Part shown: piece after piece, positions 1 to 9,370 of the stretch
Numbering within the stretch: position 1 is the first letter of the stretch
Layout: each line of letters begins with the position of its first letter
Origin: Cobetia sp. cqz5-12
GTDB lineage: Bacteria > Pseudomonadota > Gammaproteobacteria > Pseudomonadales > Halomonadaceae
Assembly (NCBI RefSeq): GCF_016495405.1
Contig: NZ_CP044522.1
Span: 3,147,638-3,211,637 of the forward strand
Direction of reading: 5' to 3'
DNA: 64,000 bases
Program-made: the position numbers and the translations under genes
The notes under the pieces: model-generated
What the model was told of the DNA's origin: nothing
The model's database searches: none
What the model saw: the letters and a program-made list of their open reading frames with translations, nothing else

Positions 1-807
1 GAGCGCTTGCGTGAGCGCAATCGTGACGATGGCTTCTGCGAGCGCGAGGTCAGCCGTGACGACGACCAGTGCCAGCTACTGCGGGCACGCAGGCGTGGCT
101 ACATCCAGCAGGTCGATTTCTCGGCGCTGCGCCAGCTGGCCATCAAGCATGACATGGTGGTGCATCTGGATTTCGCGCTGGGCGCCTTCATCGTCAGCGG
201 CATGCCCTTGATGCGCATCGAGTGGCCCAACGGCCTGCCAGAGGGCGCGACGGCGGGGGAAGAGCTCGACGAAGAGCAGCAGGCCGAGTTGATCAAGAAT
301 CTGCGTGCTGCGCTTGGCTATCTGGATGGAGAGTCCGTCGAGGACCTGCACGAGCACGGCCTGACCCAGCTGATGGAGGTCGCCATCAAGGCGCTGTCGC
401 CCGGCATCAATGACCCCGGCACGGCACGTCTGTGCATGCACCAGCTGACCGAACTGCTCAGCGAGCGCATGTCGATACCGCTGTGCAACTGTTGCGTGGA
501 TGATCACAAGGCCGTTCGTGTCAGCTGGCAGATGGAGTCCTTCGCAAGCCTCCTCTACCGCTCCATCACGCCGATTCTGCATTATGGCCGTGATGACCTC
601 TCGATCTGCCTGGCCCTGCTGGAGCTGTTGAAGACCCTGTCCCTGATGGGCGCACAACACGGTCACCTGGTGCTGCTGCAACAGCATGCCGACAAGGTGG
701 TGGAGGCGATTCTCGCCCAGGCCGAATTCGAGGTGGATCGTCGCTTCATCGAACACGGTCTGCAGGCCGGTCACCATCGACTAAACCTGCCCAGCCCTCA
801 GTGGTAG
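1..807 (+). CDS. DUF2254 family membrane protein, C-terminal part (partial)
   Basis: The reading frame is open from the left edge, so only the last 268 residues are visible. The C-terminal half of DUF2254 proteins is a soluble region following N-terminal membrane helices; here no membrane segment is seen, as expected for the tail. The stretch ALSPGINDPGTA and the following helical region resemble the conserved core of that family. Function is unknown for the family. A stem-loop terminator follows 23 bases after the stop. Family assignment is from motif recall; the true start lies outside the window. Confidence 0.75.
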   Translation, partial: ERLRERNRDDGFCEREVSRDDDQCQLLRARRRGYIQQVDFSALRQLAIKHDMVVHLDFALGAFIVSGMPLMRIEWPNGLPEGATAGEELDEEQQAELIKNLRAALGYLDGESVEDLHEHGLTQLMEVAIKALSPGINDPGTARLCMHQLTELLSERMSIPLCNCCVDDHKAVRVSWQMESFASLLYRSITPILHYGRDDLSICLALLELLKTLSLMGAQHGHLVLLQQHADKVVEAILAQAEFEVDRRFIEHGLQAGHHRLNLPSPQW

Positions 808-830
808 AAGGCCAGCGACAGAACGCACAA

Positions 831-861
831 CGCCCGCAGCGGTCGATACCGTCTGCGGGCG
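831..861. terminator. Bidirectional stem-loop terminator between convergent genes
   Basis: Arms CGCCCGCAG (831-839) and CTGCGGGCG (853-861) pair perfectly around a 13-base loop and are followed by TTT on the plus strand. It sits between the convergent DUF2254 and DUF1328 genes. Confidence 0.7.
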
Positions 862-888
862 TTTGCATCGTGATGAAAGCCGTCCGTA

Positions 889-1050
889 TCAGGGCTTGCG
901 ACGCCCCTTGAAGAACGACACCAGGAACAGCACCAGGAAGACGACGAACAGTACCTTGGCGATGGTGGCCGCAGTACCCGCGATACCGCCAAAGCCGAGT
1001 ACAGCGGCAATCACGGCAACGATCAGAAAGATGATGGCATAGTTGAGCAT
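889..1050 (-). CDS. DUF1328 small membrane protein (YtjA-like)
   Basis: A 53-residue protein that begins [20 protein letters not shown] and ends KGRRKP. It consists of two hydrophobic segments (about residues 4-22 and 31-47) separated by a [11 protein letters not shown] linker, matching the DUF1328/YtjA family in size and sequence. These proteins are predicted inner-membrane, often stress-linked; the function is not established. The gene has its own upstream region of more than 350 bases and a terminator shared with the convergent DUF2254 gene. Its length, motif and clean ends make it a convincing small gene. Confidence 0.88.
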   Translation of the reverse strand: MLNYAIIFLIVAVIAAVLGFGGIAGTAATIAKVLFVVFLVLFLVSFFKGRRKP

Positions 1051-1522
1051 GGCAATTCCTTATGTCATGGAGAACCTGTAGTGGCCGACGACAGCAGCGG
1101 CACAATGCCTGCCTCTGCATATGGCGTCTCATTCGACGCGCTCGCCCTTCGCTCATCAGGTGTGGCAGCTGGCGTGATTGCCGAAGGGCAGAGTCACGAC
1201 AGACCGCTTGATCACCTTGTCCATGTGAAGATGGTAATCAATACAAGTAAAGTCAAGGCCATGTCTCGAATTGGTAAAAGATTTTCCAGCGCGGGTTGAA
1301 AGCCTCACACATCAGCCGCAGGTCCATTACAGGCACACGGCAGGTGGCATCCGGTTGGCCGCACGCATGCAGCTCGGACAAGTGGCGCTACTTGTCGGGT
1401 GCCACCTTATCTCCATCGAAAACGCCCCACCAGGAGCTTCCTGGCGGGGCGTTTTCGATAAAGACCCATGTATGCCGCCTGACGGCAGGGCTCGTCGGCT
1501 CACACATGGGCGCAAGTGACGT
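1051..1522. other. Intergenic region upstream of the DUF1328 gene
   Basis: About 470 bases with no convincing gene. It should hold the promoter of the DUF1328 gene (reading left) and carries the strong stem-loop at 1417-1457. Short open frames here have no recognisable product or ribosome binding site. Confidence 0.6.
1417..1457. terminator. Stem-loop terminator downstream of the thioredoxin-like gene
   Basis: Arms at 1417-1435 and 1439-1457 form a 19-base-pair stem with one mismatch, with AAAA on one side and TTTT on the other, so it can work in both directions. It lies 66 bases past the stop of the leftward thioredoxin-like gene. Confidence 0.8.
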
Positions 1523-1906
1523 TTACAGCGCAGCGATCATTGCCTCGGCATAGGCGATGAGCTCCGACTCGCTCATCACCTCGACGCGGTTCAATCCACT
1601 GTTGAGACTCGCCGGCTGACCGTGACGAACCAGCAAGGTACGTGGATAGCCCGCACCACCGATACGCTCACTCAGCTGTGCATGAGCATCGCTGAGATAG
1701 ACCCCGCGGGTCTGCTGCACGCAAAGGGTCACCAGTGGCAGACCGCCACGGGCAAGCGCCGCCTCGAAGGCAGGCAACGCCGGACGCTGACGCTCGGTGC
1801 AATCCGGGCACCATTCAGCGACCTGATTGAGCACGAAGGTATCGCCAGCGGCCAGCCGCGCTTCCACCTCGGCCAAGGTGACGTGAGAAGAGATGTCGTT
1901 GCTCAT
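1523..1906 (-). CDS. Thioredoxin family protein
   Basis: A 127-residue thioredoxin-fold protein with the redox motif WCPDC at about residues 32-36 in the context NQVAEWCPDCTERQ, and a cis-proline region GGAGYPRTLLV typical of thioredoxin/glutaredoxin-like proteins. It has no signal peptide, so it is probably a cytoplasmic thiol-disulfide protein. It lies 8 bases downstream of the lipid A acyltransferase gene and is probably co-transcribed with it. CPDC differs from the CGPC of housekeeping thioredoxin, so the partner is unknown. Confidence 0.8.
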   Translation of the reverse strand: MSNDISSHVTLAEVEARLAAGDTFVLNQVAEWCPDCTERQRPALPAFEAALARGGLPLVTLCVQQTRGVYLSDAHAQLSERIGGAGYPRTLLVRHGQPASLNSGLNRVEVMSESELIAYAEAMIAAL

Positions 1907-1914
1907 GGTTCACC

Positions 1915-2832
1915 TCAGTACAGGGACGGATCGGTTTTCTCGGGACGTGTCTTGAAGCGACGGTGCAGCCACAGATACTGCTCGGGATGCTTGCGGATCG
2001 CCCCTTCGATGAAGGCATTGATGCGTGTGGCATCGGCGACGTCATCACCGCTCGGGAAGTTGTCCAGCGCCGGCAGATACTCCAGCGTATAGGTACGATT
2101 GTCCGGATTGCGGTGGAACATCAAGGGCATCACCGGCGCGCCCGTCATGCGGGCGATCTTAGCCGTCAGCTTGATGGAGGCGGCATCAATGCCGAAGAAC
2201 GGCGCGAACACACTGACATCACGGCCGAAGTCCTGATCCGGTGAATACCACACGCCATGGCCGCTCTTGATGCGACGTACCACGCCCCGCAGGTCGTGAC
2301 GATCGATGGCGGTCCCGAAGATGCGATTGCGCGCACGCGTCATGAAGCGCTCGAACAGCGGGTTGTCGTGCGGGCGATAGACGACATCGGCCGGAAAGAA
2401 CAGCGAGTGCAGTGCGCCGCCCAGATCCAGAGTCGAGAAGTGGATGCCCACGATGAGCGCCCCCTTGCCCTGGGCCATGGCGCGCTCCATGTGTTCCTGC
2501 CCCTTGAAGGTCACGCGATCACGCATATGCTCGGGATCACGACACCAGCCGGTGGCCGTCTCGAAGATACCGATGCCGTTGGCGTGGAAGGTCTTGCGTA
2601 CCTGACGCGCGCGCTCCGCCTCGCTCCACTCGGGAAAGCACAGCTTGAGATTGGTGTCGGTGATGTGACGACGACGCTTGCCGAAGCGCCATGCCAGCTC
2701 ACCAAGGCCACGCCCCAGCCACAACTTGGCGCACCAGGGCAGATAGGCCGAAGCCTTCATGGCACCGATGCCCAGCCAGGTCAGCCAGTAGCGGGGGTGT
2801 GCAAAACTCTCGGGATAGCTCTTCTTGGCCAT
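1915..2832 (-). CDS. Lysophospholipid/lipid A acyltransferase (LpxL/HtrB family)
   Basis: A 305-residue member of the Kdo2-lipid IVA acyltransferase family. The catalytic HX4D/E motif is HFSTLD (about residues 131-136), preceded by GKGALIVGI, and a YSPDQDFG segment matches the family's conserved SPDQD-type block. The family transfers a secondary acyl chain from acyl-ACP to lipid A at the inner membrane. A second family member lies at 19452-20486 with HFGNWE instead, so two secondary acylation steps are likely. Which of LpxL, LpxM or LpxP this corresponds to cannot be told from the sequence alone. Confidence 0.88.
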   Translation of the reverse strand: MAKKSYPESFAHPRYWLTWLGIGAMKASAYLPWCAKLWLGRGLGELAWRFGKRRRHITDTNLKLCFPEWSEAERARQVRKTFHANGIGIFETATGWCRDPEHMRDRVTFKGQEHMERAMAQGKGALIVGIHFSTLDLGGALHSLFFPADVVYRPHDNPLFERFMTRARNRIFGTAIDRHDLRGVVRRIKSGHGVWYSPDQDFGRDVSVFAPFFGIDAASIKLTAKIARMTGAPVMPLMFHRNPDNRTYTLEYLPALDNFPSGDDVADATRINAFIEGAIRKHPEQYLWLHRRFKTRPEKTDPSLY

Positions 2833-2892
2833 GACTCTCTCGTTCGACGGGCAACGGCGGCCATTGTAGACCGCGCGAGCCTTGCCGTCAGG

Positions 2893-4044
2893 TCAGGCAT
2901 GCGTATCCAGCGGCTGAGCACTGGCCAGATGCGCGCCCCCCTTGTCGTCCGCCACACTGCCAACGCCGCCATGGTAGTGTCTGGGCACGCGCGGCAGCAG
3001 CCCGGTCAGTAGTGTATAGCTGATGGTGTCACAGCTGGCGGCCACGCGATTGACCTCAAGCCCCTCGCCCCACAGCACCACCCGTGAGCCGACACCCGCC
3101 TCGGGCAGGTCCGTGACATCCACCGTCAGCATGTCCATCGACACCTTGCCGGCCAGCACCGTTTGCTGGCCATCCACCAGCACCGGCGTACCATCCACGG
3201 CGTGGCGATCATAGCCATCCCCATAGCCACAGGCGACGACACCGATACGCGTCGGACGCGTCGCCACGAAGCGGCCCGAGTACCCCACCGGCTCGCCGAT
3301 GGCGATCTCACGCACGGCGATGATGGCCGAAGACAGCGTCATCACCGGCTTCAGGCGCCGGCTGGCGTCATTGGCACCTTCCAGCGGGTCTGCGCCGTAG
3401 AGCATGATTCCCGGGCGGTTCCAGGCAGCATGCGTCTCTGGCCAGGCAAGCGTCGCCGGTGAATTGGCCAGACACAGCGGCAGCTCTGTCCTGGCCGCCA
3501 AGGCTGTCACCGCCGCCATCTGCTGCTGGAAGTAGTCCGGTGTCAGGCTGTCAGCGCTGGCGAAGTGCGTCATCAGGTGCAGATCACGCGCCTTGCCACT
3601 CGCCTCGAGGCGCGCCTTGGCGCCCGGCACCTCCTCGGCCGTGAAGCCGAGACGATGCATCCCCGAGTCGAACTTGATCCAGCAGGACAGCGGCTGCGCA
3701 AGCTCACTCTGTTCGAGCGCCACCAACTGCCATTCGCTGTGGATGGCGCACCAGAAGTCATGCTCGGCCGCCAGGGCGTACTCCGCGGCCTCGAATACCC
3801 CCTCAAGCAGTACCACCGGATGAGAGATGCCACCCGCCCGCAGCGCCAGCGCCTCCTCTATCGTGGCTACCGCAAAGGCGGGCGCGAGGTCTGCCAGTGC
3901 CTGCGCGCACGCCACAGCGCCATGCCCGTAGGCATCCGCCTTGATCACGGCCAGGGCGCGCGAATGCGGCGCCAGCTCGCAGGCCAGCTGATAGTTGTGA
4001 CGCAATGCATCGAGATCAATATCAGCGCGCAGTGGGCGGGACAT
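2893..4044 (-). CDS. alr: Alanine racemase
   Basis: A 383-residue PLP enzyme that converts L-alanine to D-alanine for peptidoglycan. The PLP lysine is in AVIKADAYGHG (about residues 32-42), and the GYGDGYDRH segment carries the second-domain catalytic tyrosine region. Length and domain order (N-terminal TIM barrel, C-terminal beta domain) fit Alr. The start is backed by GGAG upstream of the ATG. It is 60 bases upstream of the acyltransferase gene, reading the same way. Catabolic DadX is the alternative, but no dadA is adjacent. Confidence 0.95.
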   Translation of the reverse strand: MSRPLRADIDLDALRHNYQLACELAPHSRALAVIKADAYGHGAVACAQALADLAPAFAVATIEEALALRAGGISHPVVLLEGVFEAAEYALAAEHDFWCAIHSEWQLVALEQSELAQPLSCWIKFDSGMHRLGFTAEEVPGAKARLEASGKARDLHLMTHFASADSLTPDYFQQQMAAVTALAARTELPLCLANSPATLAWPETHAAWNRPGIMLYGADPLEGANDASRRLKPVMTLSSAIIAVREIAIGEPVGYSGRFVATRPTRIGVVACGYGDGYDRHAVDGTPVLVDGQQTVLAGKVSMDMLTVDVTDLPEAGVGSRVVLWGEGLEVNRVAASCDTISYTLLTGLLPRVPRHYHGGVGSVADDKGGAHLASAQPLDTHA

Positions 4045-4380
4045 GAGGGGACTCCAGGGTGATAGGTGAAGATGACAGACTGCAGAGCAAACCCCTCAAT
4101 TATTTTCCATCATCGCCGCCAGGTCACGCTGCAAACCACCAAACTTTCCCCAAATCACCGACAGAAATAACTACCTGTTGGAATATATGCAGGACTTTCG
4201 ACCAAAACCGCCGCAAAACCACCAACCACCAGGCCGCGCCGCTCTTGCACGCTGCCTTTTCGGCGTCTTCCTGTCAGACAAACACTGCCTGATGAACTGG
4301 TGTCCCCAAAACGCATTCACCCCCGCAGGCAGGGCCTGTGGGGGTGAATGCAGCACGTGGCGACAGCCAGCGCAGGACGA
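4045..4380. other. Intergenic region between tolC and alr
   Basis: An unusually AT-richer stretch for this window (about 4080-4230) that should contain the alr promoter. The tolC terminator lies at its right end. No gene is evident. Confidence 0.5.
4313..4351. terminator. Stem-loop terminator of tolC
   Basis: Arms at 4313-4330 and 4334-4351 are perfectly or nearly perfectly complementary (GCATTCACCCCC... with ...GGGGGTGAATGC) around a 3-base loop, 30 bases past the tolC stop. Confidence 0.7.
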
Positions 4381-5751
4381 TCAGGGCGTCGCGTTTTCCA
4401 GCTCGTCGGAGCTCTCATCATTCAGCACCAGTGATACCTGACGATCTGCCTTGAGGCTCTCGTTGAGGTCACGCACGCTGTTGATATCGATGATGCCCGC
4501 CGCCTGACGCAGATTGAGCAGGTCGAGCACATAGGTGTAACGCGATGAGGCGTAGTCCGCCAGCGCCTGATACAGGGCCTGCTCGGCGTCCAGCACATCG
4601 ACGATGTTACGGGTCCCGACTTCATAACCGGAGCGAGTCGCTTCCAGTGCACTGCGACTGGAGACGATTGCCTGCTTGCGCGCCTTGACGGTCAGGACGT
4701 CGCTGCGCACCTGGCTGTAGAGCGAGCGCACGCTCTGAGTGGTAGAGCGCTGCTGATCGAGCAGGTCATACTGGCTCTGCTCGAGCAGATGGGTACTTTG
4801 ACGCACCTGGGCGGAGGTGCGGCCACCGGTATAGATCGGCAGGGAGGCCTGGATACCGATCTGGTTGTATTCCTGATAACCCCCGGCAGTATCGATGTCG
4901 GTTTCATCATAGGAGTAGGTCGCGAAGGCGCCGACTTCCGGCAGGTGGCCTGCGCGGGAGGTCTTCACATCGCCTCTGGCGACATCGACCCCCTTCTGGG
5001 CAGCACCGATCAGCGGGTTGTTGGACAATGCCATCTCGACCCACTTGCTGCGGCTGGCCGGCACCGGCGCCTCGATCGCCAGATCTTCCTCCAGACCATC
5101 GATGGAATCGTATTGCTGGCCCGTCAACTGCTGCAGGGCCTCGAAGCTGACCTGGAGATCGGCTTCGGCCGCGATGCGCTGGGCACGCGCATCATCGAAG
5201 GATGCCCTGGCTTCCTGCACATCCGTGATCGCGATCAGACCGACCTCGAACTGCTGGTTGGCCTGGTCAAGCTGGCGGGAAAAGGCCTTTTCCTGGGCAA
5301 TACGCGCGTCGAGCACATCACGATTGTTCAGGATGGTGAAGTAGGCAGACGCCACATCATAGAGCAGCTGCTGCTGATCGGAATCCAGCAGCAGTTTCTG
5401 CTGACGGGTGGTGTCCTTGCTGGTCGCGAGCTCATACCAGTCGGCGGCATCGAACAGCTGCTGGTTCACGTTGACCACGATATTGCTGTCGGTGTAATCG
5501 CCCTCGGTGCCGCTCTGGGAATTACCAGTGACATCGGTACGCGACACGGTTCCCGTGGCAGTGATCTGGGGCAGCAGGTCAGCAAGCTCGATACGCTCAT
5601 TGTCCTCGACGCTCTGATAGAGCGAGCGGGAGGAGGACAGGCTGGCGTTGTGAGTCAATGCATCACGGGTGATGTCGAGCAGATTGGCAGCCTGAGCCTG
5701 GGTCGCAAAACCCATCGCCAGCACCAGTGGCAGTATGCGAATGTTGGCCAT
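4381..5751 (-). CDS. tolC: TolC family outer membrane efflux protein
   Basis: A 456-residue outer-membrane channel subunit for type I secretion and RND/MFS efflux. The start chosen (ATG at 5751) has AGGA upstream and opens directly into a signal peptide (MANIRILPLVLAMGF...AQA, cleavage near residue 21); the frame stays open 27 codons further upstream without such features. The mature protein shows the duplicated TolC/OEP pattern: long helices rich in A, Q, S and R, and the repeats around LPQITATGTVSR and LPEVGAFATYSY, each followed by an SLPIYTGG-type strand. It is transcribed alone, with its own terminator. Partner pumps are not in the window. Confidence 0.92.
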   Translation of the reverse strand: MANIRILPLVLAMGFATQAQAANLLDITRDALTHNASLSSSRSLYQSVEDNERIELADLLPQITATGTVSRTDVTGNSQSGTEGDYTDSNIVVNVNQQLFDAADWYELATSKDTTRQQKLLLDSDQQQLLYDVASAYFTILNNRDVLDARIAQEKAFSRQLDQANQQFEVGLIAITDVQEARASFDDARAQRIAAEADLQVSFEALQQLTGQQYDSIDGLEEDLAIEAPVPASRSKWVEMALSNNPLIGAAQKGVDVARGDVKTSRAGHLPEVGAFATYSYDETDIDTAGGYQEYNQIGIQASLPIYTGGRTSAQVRQSTHLLEQSQYDLLDQQRSTTQSVRSLYSQVRSDVLTVKARKQAIVSSRSALEATRSGYEVGTRNIVDVLDAEQALYQALADYASSRYTYVLDLLNLRQAAGIIDINSVRDLNESLKADRQVSLVLNDESSDELENATP

Positions 5752-5918
5752 GTATGCGTTGTTCCTGATCAGTGACAGTCGTGACCTGCATGGCGCCTCG
5801 AAAGCACCAGGACAAGGTAAAAGGTAGCTCACACATCGGCTGGACTACTGCCTCAGCCCTGCTCAAGCGAATCGTGGGAAAAGTGGCCTTAGTCTAATCG
5901 CCGCTCATTTGGGCGTCC

Positions 5919-5999
5919 AGTTAGTTGGCTAACTTTGTTGCACGATACAGCGTTTCCAAATTGACAACAATCTCAGCAGATTGACAACAAACTCGGGGA
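5919..5999 (-). promoter_or_regulatory. tolC upstream region with inverted and direct repeats
   Basis: Two operator-like structures lie 170-250 bases upstream of the tolC start. AGTTAG-TTGG-CTAACT (5919-5934) is a perfect 6-base inverted repeat. ATTGACAACAA is repeated at 5960 and 5980, exactly 20 bases apart, about two helical turns. Whether they bind a regulator is inference. Confidence 0.4.
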
Positions 6000-6058
6000 G
6001 TGCCCAGCGCTTGAACGTCAGAGCACCCCACTCTGCCAGTATAATGATGACACAATAT

Positions 6059-6095
6059 GAAAACGGCCCACTCGAATCACGAGCGGGCCGTTTTC
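6059..6095 (-). terminator. Terminator downstream of rpoS
   Basis: Arms GAAAACGGCCCACTCG (6059-6074) and CGAGCGGGCCGTTTTC (6080-6095) form a 16-base-pair stem with one mismatch and a 5-base loop, 52 bases past the rpoS stop. The T-run on the minus strand fits rho-independent termination of rpoS. Confidence 0.85.
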
Positions 6096-6146
6096 ACTGG
6101 CAACCTGCATCAGGGCATCGACAGCCATGACGACTGTGCCCGCGCA

Positions 6147-7121
6147 TCATTCAAAGATGGATTCGAGCGTCAGCCCCTGCTTCTCGAGCATGCGTCGCAG
6201 CTTCTTGAGCGCCTCGACCTGAATCTGACGCACCCGCTCTCGCGTCAGACCGATTTCCTCGCCCACTTCTTCCAGCGTCGCAGCTTCATGACCGCGCAGC
6301 CCGAAGCGGCGTACCACCACTTCCATCTGCTTCTCGGTCAACTCCGCCAACCACTCATCGACATGCGCCTTGACGTCGACATCCACCAGGCTGGACTCCG
6401 GGCTGGTGTCATTCTCGTCGGCGATCGTCTCGATCAGCGGCTTGTCGCTCTCGCCGCCCATCGGATAGTCGACGGATGACACGCGTTCATTGAGCCCCAG
6501 CATCTTCTTGACGGTATCAACCGGCTTGTCCAGGAAATCGGCGATCTCCTCCGCGGTGGCCTCATGATCCAGTTTCTGGGTCAGCTGACGCGCGGCACGC
6601 AGGTAGATGTTGAGTTCCTTGACGACGTGGATCGGCAGACGAATGGTGCGCGTCTGATTCATCAGTGCCCGCTCGATGGTCTGGCGAATCCACCAGGTGG
6701 CGTAGGTCGAGAAGCGGAAACCGCGCTCGGGGTCGAACTTCTCCACCGCACGGATCAACCCCAGATTGCCTTCCTCGATCAGATCGAGCAGCGACAGACC
6801 ACGATTCAGATAACGCCGTGCGATCTTGACCACCAGACGCAGGTTGGACTCGATCATGCGCTGGCGACCGGCAGGGTCACCCGCCTGTGCCAGACGCCCG
6901 AAGTAGACTTCCTCTTCGGGCTTGAGCAACGGGGAAAAACCGATCTCGTTCAGGTAGATCTGGGTCGCATCTAGGCTTTGGTAGTGCTTGCGCTCTTCAC
7001 GGTTCAAGGCGCGTTCGAATGCCGCCTCTTCCGCTTCTGCCTCAAGCGTATCGTCGTCCTCGACATCCTCAAGGGACAACTCAACCTCAGCCTGATCGAT
7101 ATCCTTTTCCAGCATGCTCAT
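6147..7121 (-). CDS. rpoS: RNA polymerase sigma factor RpoS
   Basis: A 324-residue stationary-phase and general-stress sigma factor. Regions in order: 1.2 ([13 protein letters not shown]), 2 ([16 protein letters not shown], then [17 protein letters not shown] and [16 protein letters not shown]), 3, and 4 with the helix-turn-helix [20 protein letters not shown]. The acidic N-terminus (residues 1-45) is typical of RpoS, as is its position directly downstream of nlpD. GGGG lies 8 bases before the ATG. In enterics and pseudomonads the main rpoS promoter lies inside nlpD; the same is likely here but was not mapped. RpoD is ruled out by length (RpoD is above 600 residues). Confidence 0.98.
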   Translation of the reverse strand: MSMLEKDIDQAEVELSLEDVEDDDTLEAEAEEAAFERALNREERKHYQSLDATQIYLNEIGFSPLLKPEEEVYFGRLAQAGDPAGRQRMIESNLRLVVKIARRYLNRGLSLLDLIEEGNLGLIRAVEKFDPERGFRFSTYATWWIRQTIERALMNQTRTIRLPIHVVKELNIYLRAARQLTQKLDHEATAEEIADFLDKPVDTVKKMLGLNERVSSVDYPMGGESDKPLIETIADENDTSPESSLVDVDVKAHVDEWLAELTEKQMEVVVRRFGLRGHEAATLEEVGEEIGLTRERVRQIQVEALKKLRRMLEKQGLTLESIFE

Positions 7122-7182
7122 GTCGATACCCCGTTGTCTCTGGTCTGGTGCCAGGAACTTGTTGTTGTGGCAGCGGTGGGAA

Positions 7183-8424
7183 TCAGCGTTTAGGCAGGAA
7201 TTTCAGTGGGTCCTTGGGCTGCCCATCCTCGCGAATCTCGAAGTGCAGCTGCGCACGTTCAGCGTCAGTGGCTCCCAGAGTGGCGATGACCTGTCCGGCG
7301 TCGATCACATCGTTCTCTGATACACGCAGAGTGTCGTTGTGGGCGTAGGCGCTCAGATAGCGGTCGTTGTGCTTGAGAATGATGAGGTTACCGTAACCAC
7401 GTACTCCGCTTCCGGCGTAGACCACGATTCCCGGCCCTGCTGCCTTGACAGGTTGCCCCTTTTGACCAGCGATATCAATGCCGCCGGTGACACTCTCGGA
7501 CTCGCCGAACTTGCCGATGATCTCGCCTTGCGTAGGCCACTGCCAGTCAACGTTTTTTACCGGGACATAGGTCTTCTTGGCCGGTGCAGCCTTGGCGGTT
7601 TCGCCAGCGACATTGGTGCCCTTTTCAACCTTGGCAGCCTCATTTTTCACGCTAGCGGCCGCTTTCTCGCGCTCTGCTGCTGCGGCAGCGGCGGCTTGCT
7701 CGGCCTTTTCCTTGGCGGCCTTGCGCGCCTCGGCCTGGGCAGCCGCCGCACTGGCAGCTGCCTCGCTGGCTGTCTGACTGGCCGAGCTACTGGCCTGCGC
7801 AGCACTGCTGCTGACCTGCTCCGTGCTGTCATTGGCGGCGTTGCGCGCCGTCTCGACGAGTGCTTCTTCACTGCCTTCCTGGTAGACAGGCCCAAGTCCG
7901 GCAGCCGCTGCGGCCCCGGTGGCAGCCGATGACACACCACCTGAGCCGGTCGTCAGGGACTGGGCCTGGCTGGTGCGCTGTTGCTGCTGAGCCATGGCGG
8001 ACTCATCCGGCGCCAGCCAGTCCGGCAGTTCACTGCCGCCGGCGATCGAACCATCGCTGCCCCCGCCCAACGGCGTGGCAACGACGCCACCGCTCGAGGC
8101 GATGCTCGTGCCGGAAGCACCCGCCGCACTTGCCGGCAGCTGGGTGTTGGGATCCAGACGCAGCGTCTGCCCCGGTTGCAGGGTATAGGGCGGATTCAAG
8201 CCATTCATCCGCGCCACATCCCGGAAATCCTGGCCACTCTGCCAGGAGATGCCATATAGGGTGTCACCGCGCTGAACGGTATAGGTGTCGGAGGTGATAC
8301 GCGCATTGCCGGCGTTGAGGTCCTGAACCTGCGGGCGAGTGGTCGCCGTGCTGCAGGCTGTCAGCGCACCCAGCGCCAGACCTGCCAACGTCAGTTTGAT
8401 TCCCTTGTCCATCCTGTCACGCAT
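7183..8424 (-). CDS. nlpD: NlpD-type lipoprotein: LysM plus degenerate LytM (M23) domain
   Basis: A 413-residue lipoprotein predicted to sit in the outer membrane and activate cell-division amidases. It has a lipobox LTAC at about residues 20-23, a LysM domain ([13 protein letters not shown]), a long Ala/Glu/Lys-rich linker and a C-terminal LytM domain. Zinc ligands are missing: GGIDIA replaces the H...D motif and QLHFEIR replaces HXH, as in E. coli NlpD, so it is an activator rather than a peptidase. The start at 8424 has AAGGAG 7 bases upstream and overlaps the DUF368 stop by 8 bases, implying translational coupling. It is followed by rpoS. Confidence 0.93.
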   Translation of the reverse strand: MRDRMDKGIKLTLAGLALGALTACSTATTRPQVQDLNAGNARITSDTYTVQRGDTLYGISWQSGQDFRDVARMNGLNPPYTLQPGQTLRLDPNTQLPASAAGASGTSIASSGGVVATPLGGGSDGSIAGGSELPDWLAPDESAMAQQQQRTSQAQSLTTGSGGVSSAATGAAAAAGLGPVYQEGSEEALVETARNAANDSTEQVSSSAAQASSSASQTASEAAASAAAAQAEARKAAKEKAEQAAAAAAAEREKAAASVKNEAAKVEKGTNVAGETAKAAPAKKTYVPVKNVDWQWPTQGEIIGKFGESESVTGGIDIAGQKGQPVKAAGPGIVVYAGSGVRGYGNLIILKHNDRYLSAYAHNDTLRVSENDVIDAGQVIATLGATDAERAQLHFEIREDGQPKDPLKFLPKR

Positions 8425-9370
8425 GTTCCTGCTCCTTGCGGGAATTGCTGGAGTCGTCATCCGGGCCGGAGCGTTCTCCGGCAAACCAGACAAGCAATAC
8501 GCCGGCCAGCATCAGGGCGAGTGCCGCCCACAGCTGGGCAGGCTCACCGGTCACACTGGTGTAGGTATCCGGCATCATGAAGTGGTAATCCAGCGGAACC
8601 TGTTCACCCTTGGGTCCCAGACGATAATCGGTGATGGTGCGCCACGGCCACAATACCGGCAGCGAGCCGAGAATGAAGCCCGTCAGCAGCATCAGTGTCG
8701 CGGTGTGATGATGACGGAACAACCACGACAACAAACGCGAGAAGGTGAATAGCCCGATGGCACAGCCGCTGCCGAACAGCACGATCAGCTGCAGATCGAA
8801 ACTCTTGATGCCAGTCATCACCGTGCCGTAGAGGCCCATGGTCAGCAACAGGAAGCTGCCGGAGACACCCGGCAGCAGCATGGCGCTGATGGCGATGGCA
8901 CCGCCGACCACCAGCACCCAGGAGGCATCGGTGGCGGCAGGCAACAGGCTGGGCAACTTGCTGGCCAGCACCAGCCCCAGCGCCAACCACACCAGATAGC
9001 CCATCCGGAAGGTGGTGATACGCCGCGCTACCACCACCCCGGAGCACACTACCAGCCCGAAGAAGAAGGCATTGAGCAGCAGCGGCTGCGCCTCCATCAA
9101 CCAGGTCACCAGATGTGCCACGCTGATCAGGCTGGCGAAGATGCCAGCGACCAGCGGCAGCAGAAAGGCCAGATTCAAATGCTGCCACAGCGCCTTGACG
9201 CCATGCTCACGCCATACGCCGATGGCGGAGGGGCCAAAGCGCTTGATGGACTCGATCAATTCCTCATAGATGCCGGTCACGAAGGCAATCGTGCCGCCTG
9301 ATACCCCGGGCACGGCATCCGCCGCCCCCATGCCAGCGCCCTTGAAGAACACGCTCAAAGCTCGTTTCAC
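8417..9370 (-). CDS. DUF368 family polytopic membrane protein
   Basis: A 317-residue membrane protein with many hydrophobic segments and the family signature GAADAVPGVSGGT near the N-terminus, plus a second LLPGVSGSF motif about 140 residues on, showing the internal duplication of this family. DUF368 proteins have been implicated in undecaprenyl-phosphate recycling (the PopT/DUF368 flippase work); I rely on memory for that. The GTG start at 9370 is chosen because it overlaps the pcm stop as GTGA and has GGGAG upstream; an ATG further upstream would lie deep inside pcm. It is coupled to nlpD downstream. Confidence 0.88.
   Translation of the reverse strand: MKRALSVFFKGAGMGAADAVPGVSGGTIAFVTGIYEELIESIKRFGPSAIGVWREHGVKALWQHLNLAFLLPLVAGIFASLISVAHLVTWLMEAQPLLLNAFFFGLVVCSGVVVARRITTFRMGYLVWLALGLVLASKLPSLLPAATDASWVLVVGGAIAISAMLLPGVSGSFLLLTMGLYGTVMTGIKSFDLQLIVLFGSGCAIGLFTFSRLLSWLFRHHHTATLMLLTGFILGSLPVLWPWRTITDYRLGPKGEQVPLDYHFMMPDTYTSVTGEPAQLWAALALMLAGVLLVWFAGERSGPDDDSSNSRKEQEHA

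Noticed and set aside
1081..1553. Small rightward open frames in the spacer after the DUF1328 gene.
   Set aside because: They cross the terminator stem-loop, have no ribosome site and no recognisable product.
5960..5990. TTGACA boxes as plus-strand -35 promoter elements.
   Set aside because: No plus-strand gene follows; a terminator and then the 3' end of rpoS lie downstream. They are better seen as part of a direct repeat.
7183..8424. Active M23 peptidase.
   Set aside because: Both zinc-binding motifs are missing, as in NlpD activators, which is expected and not novel.
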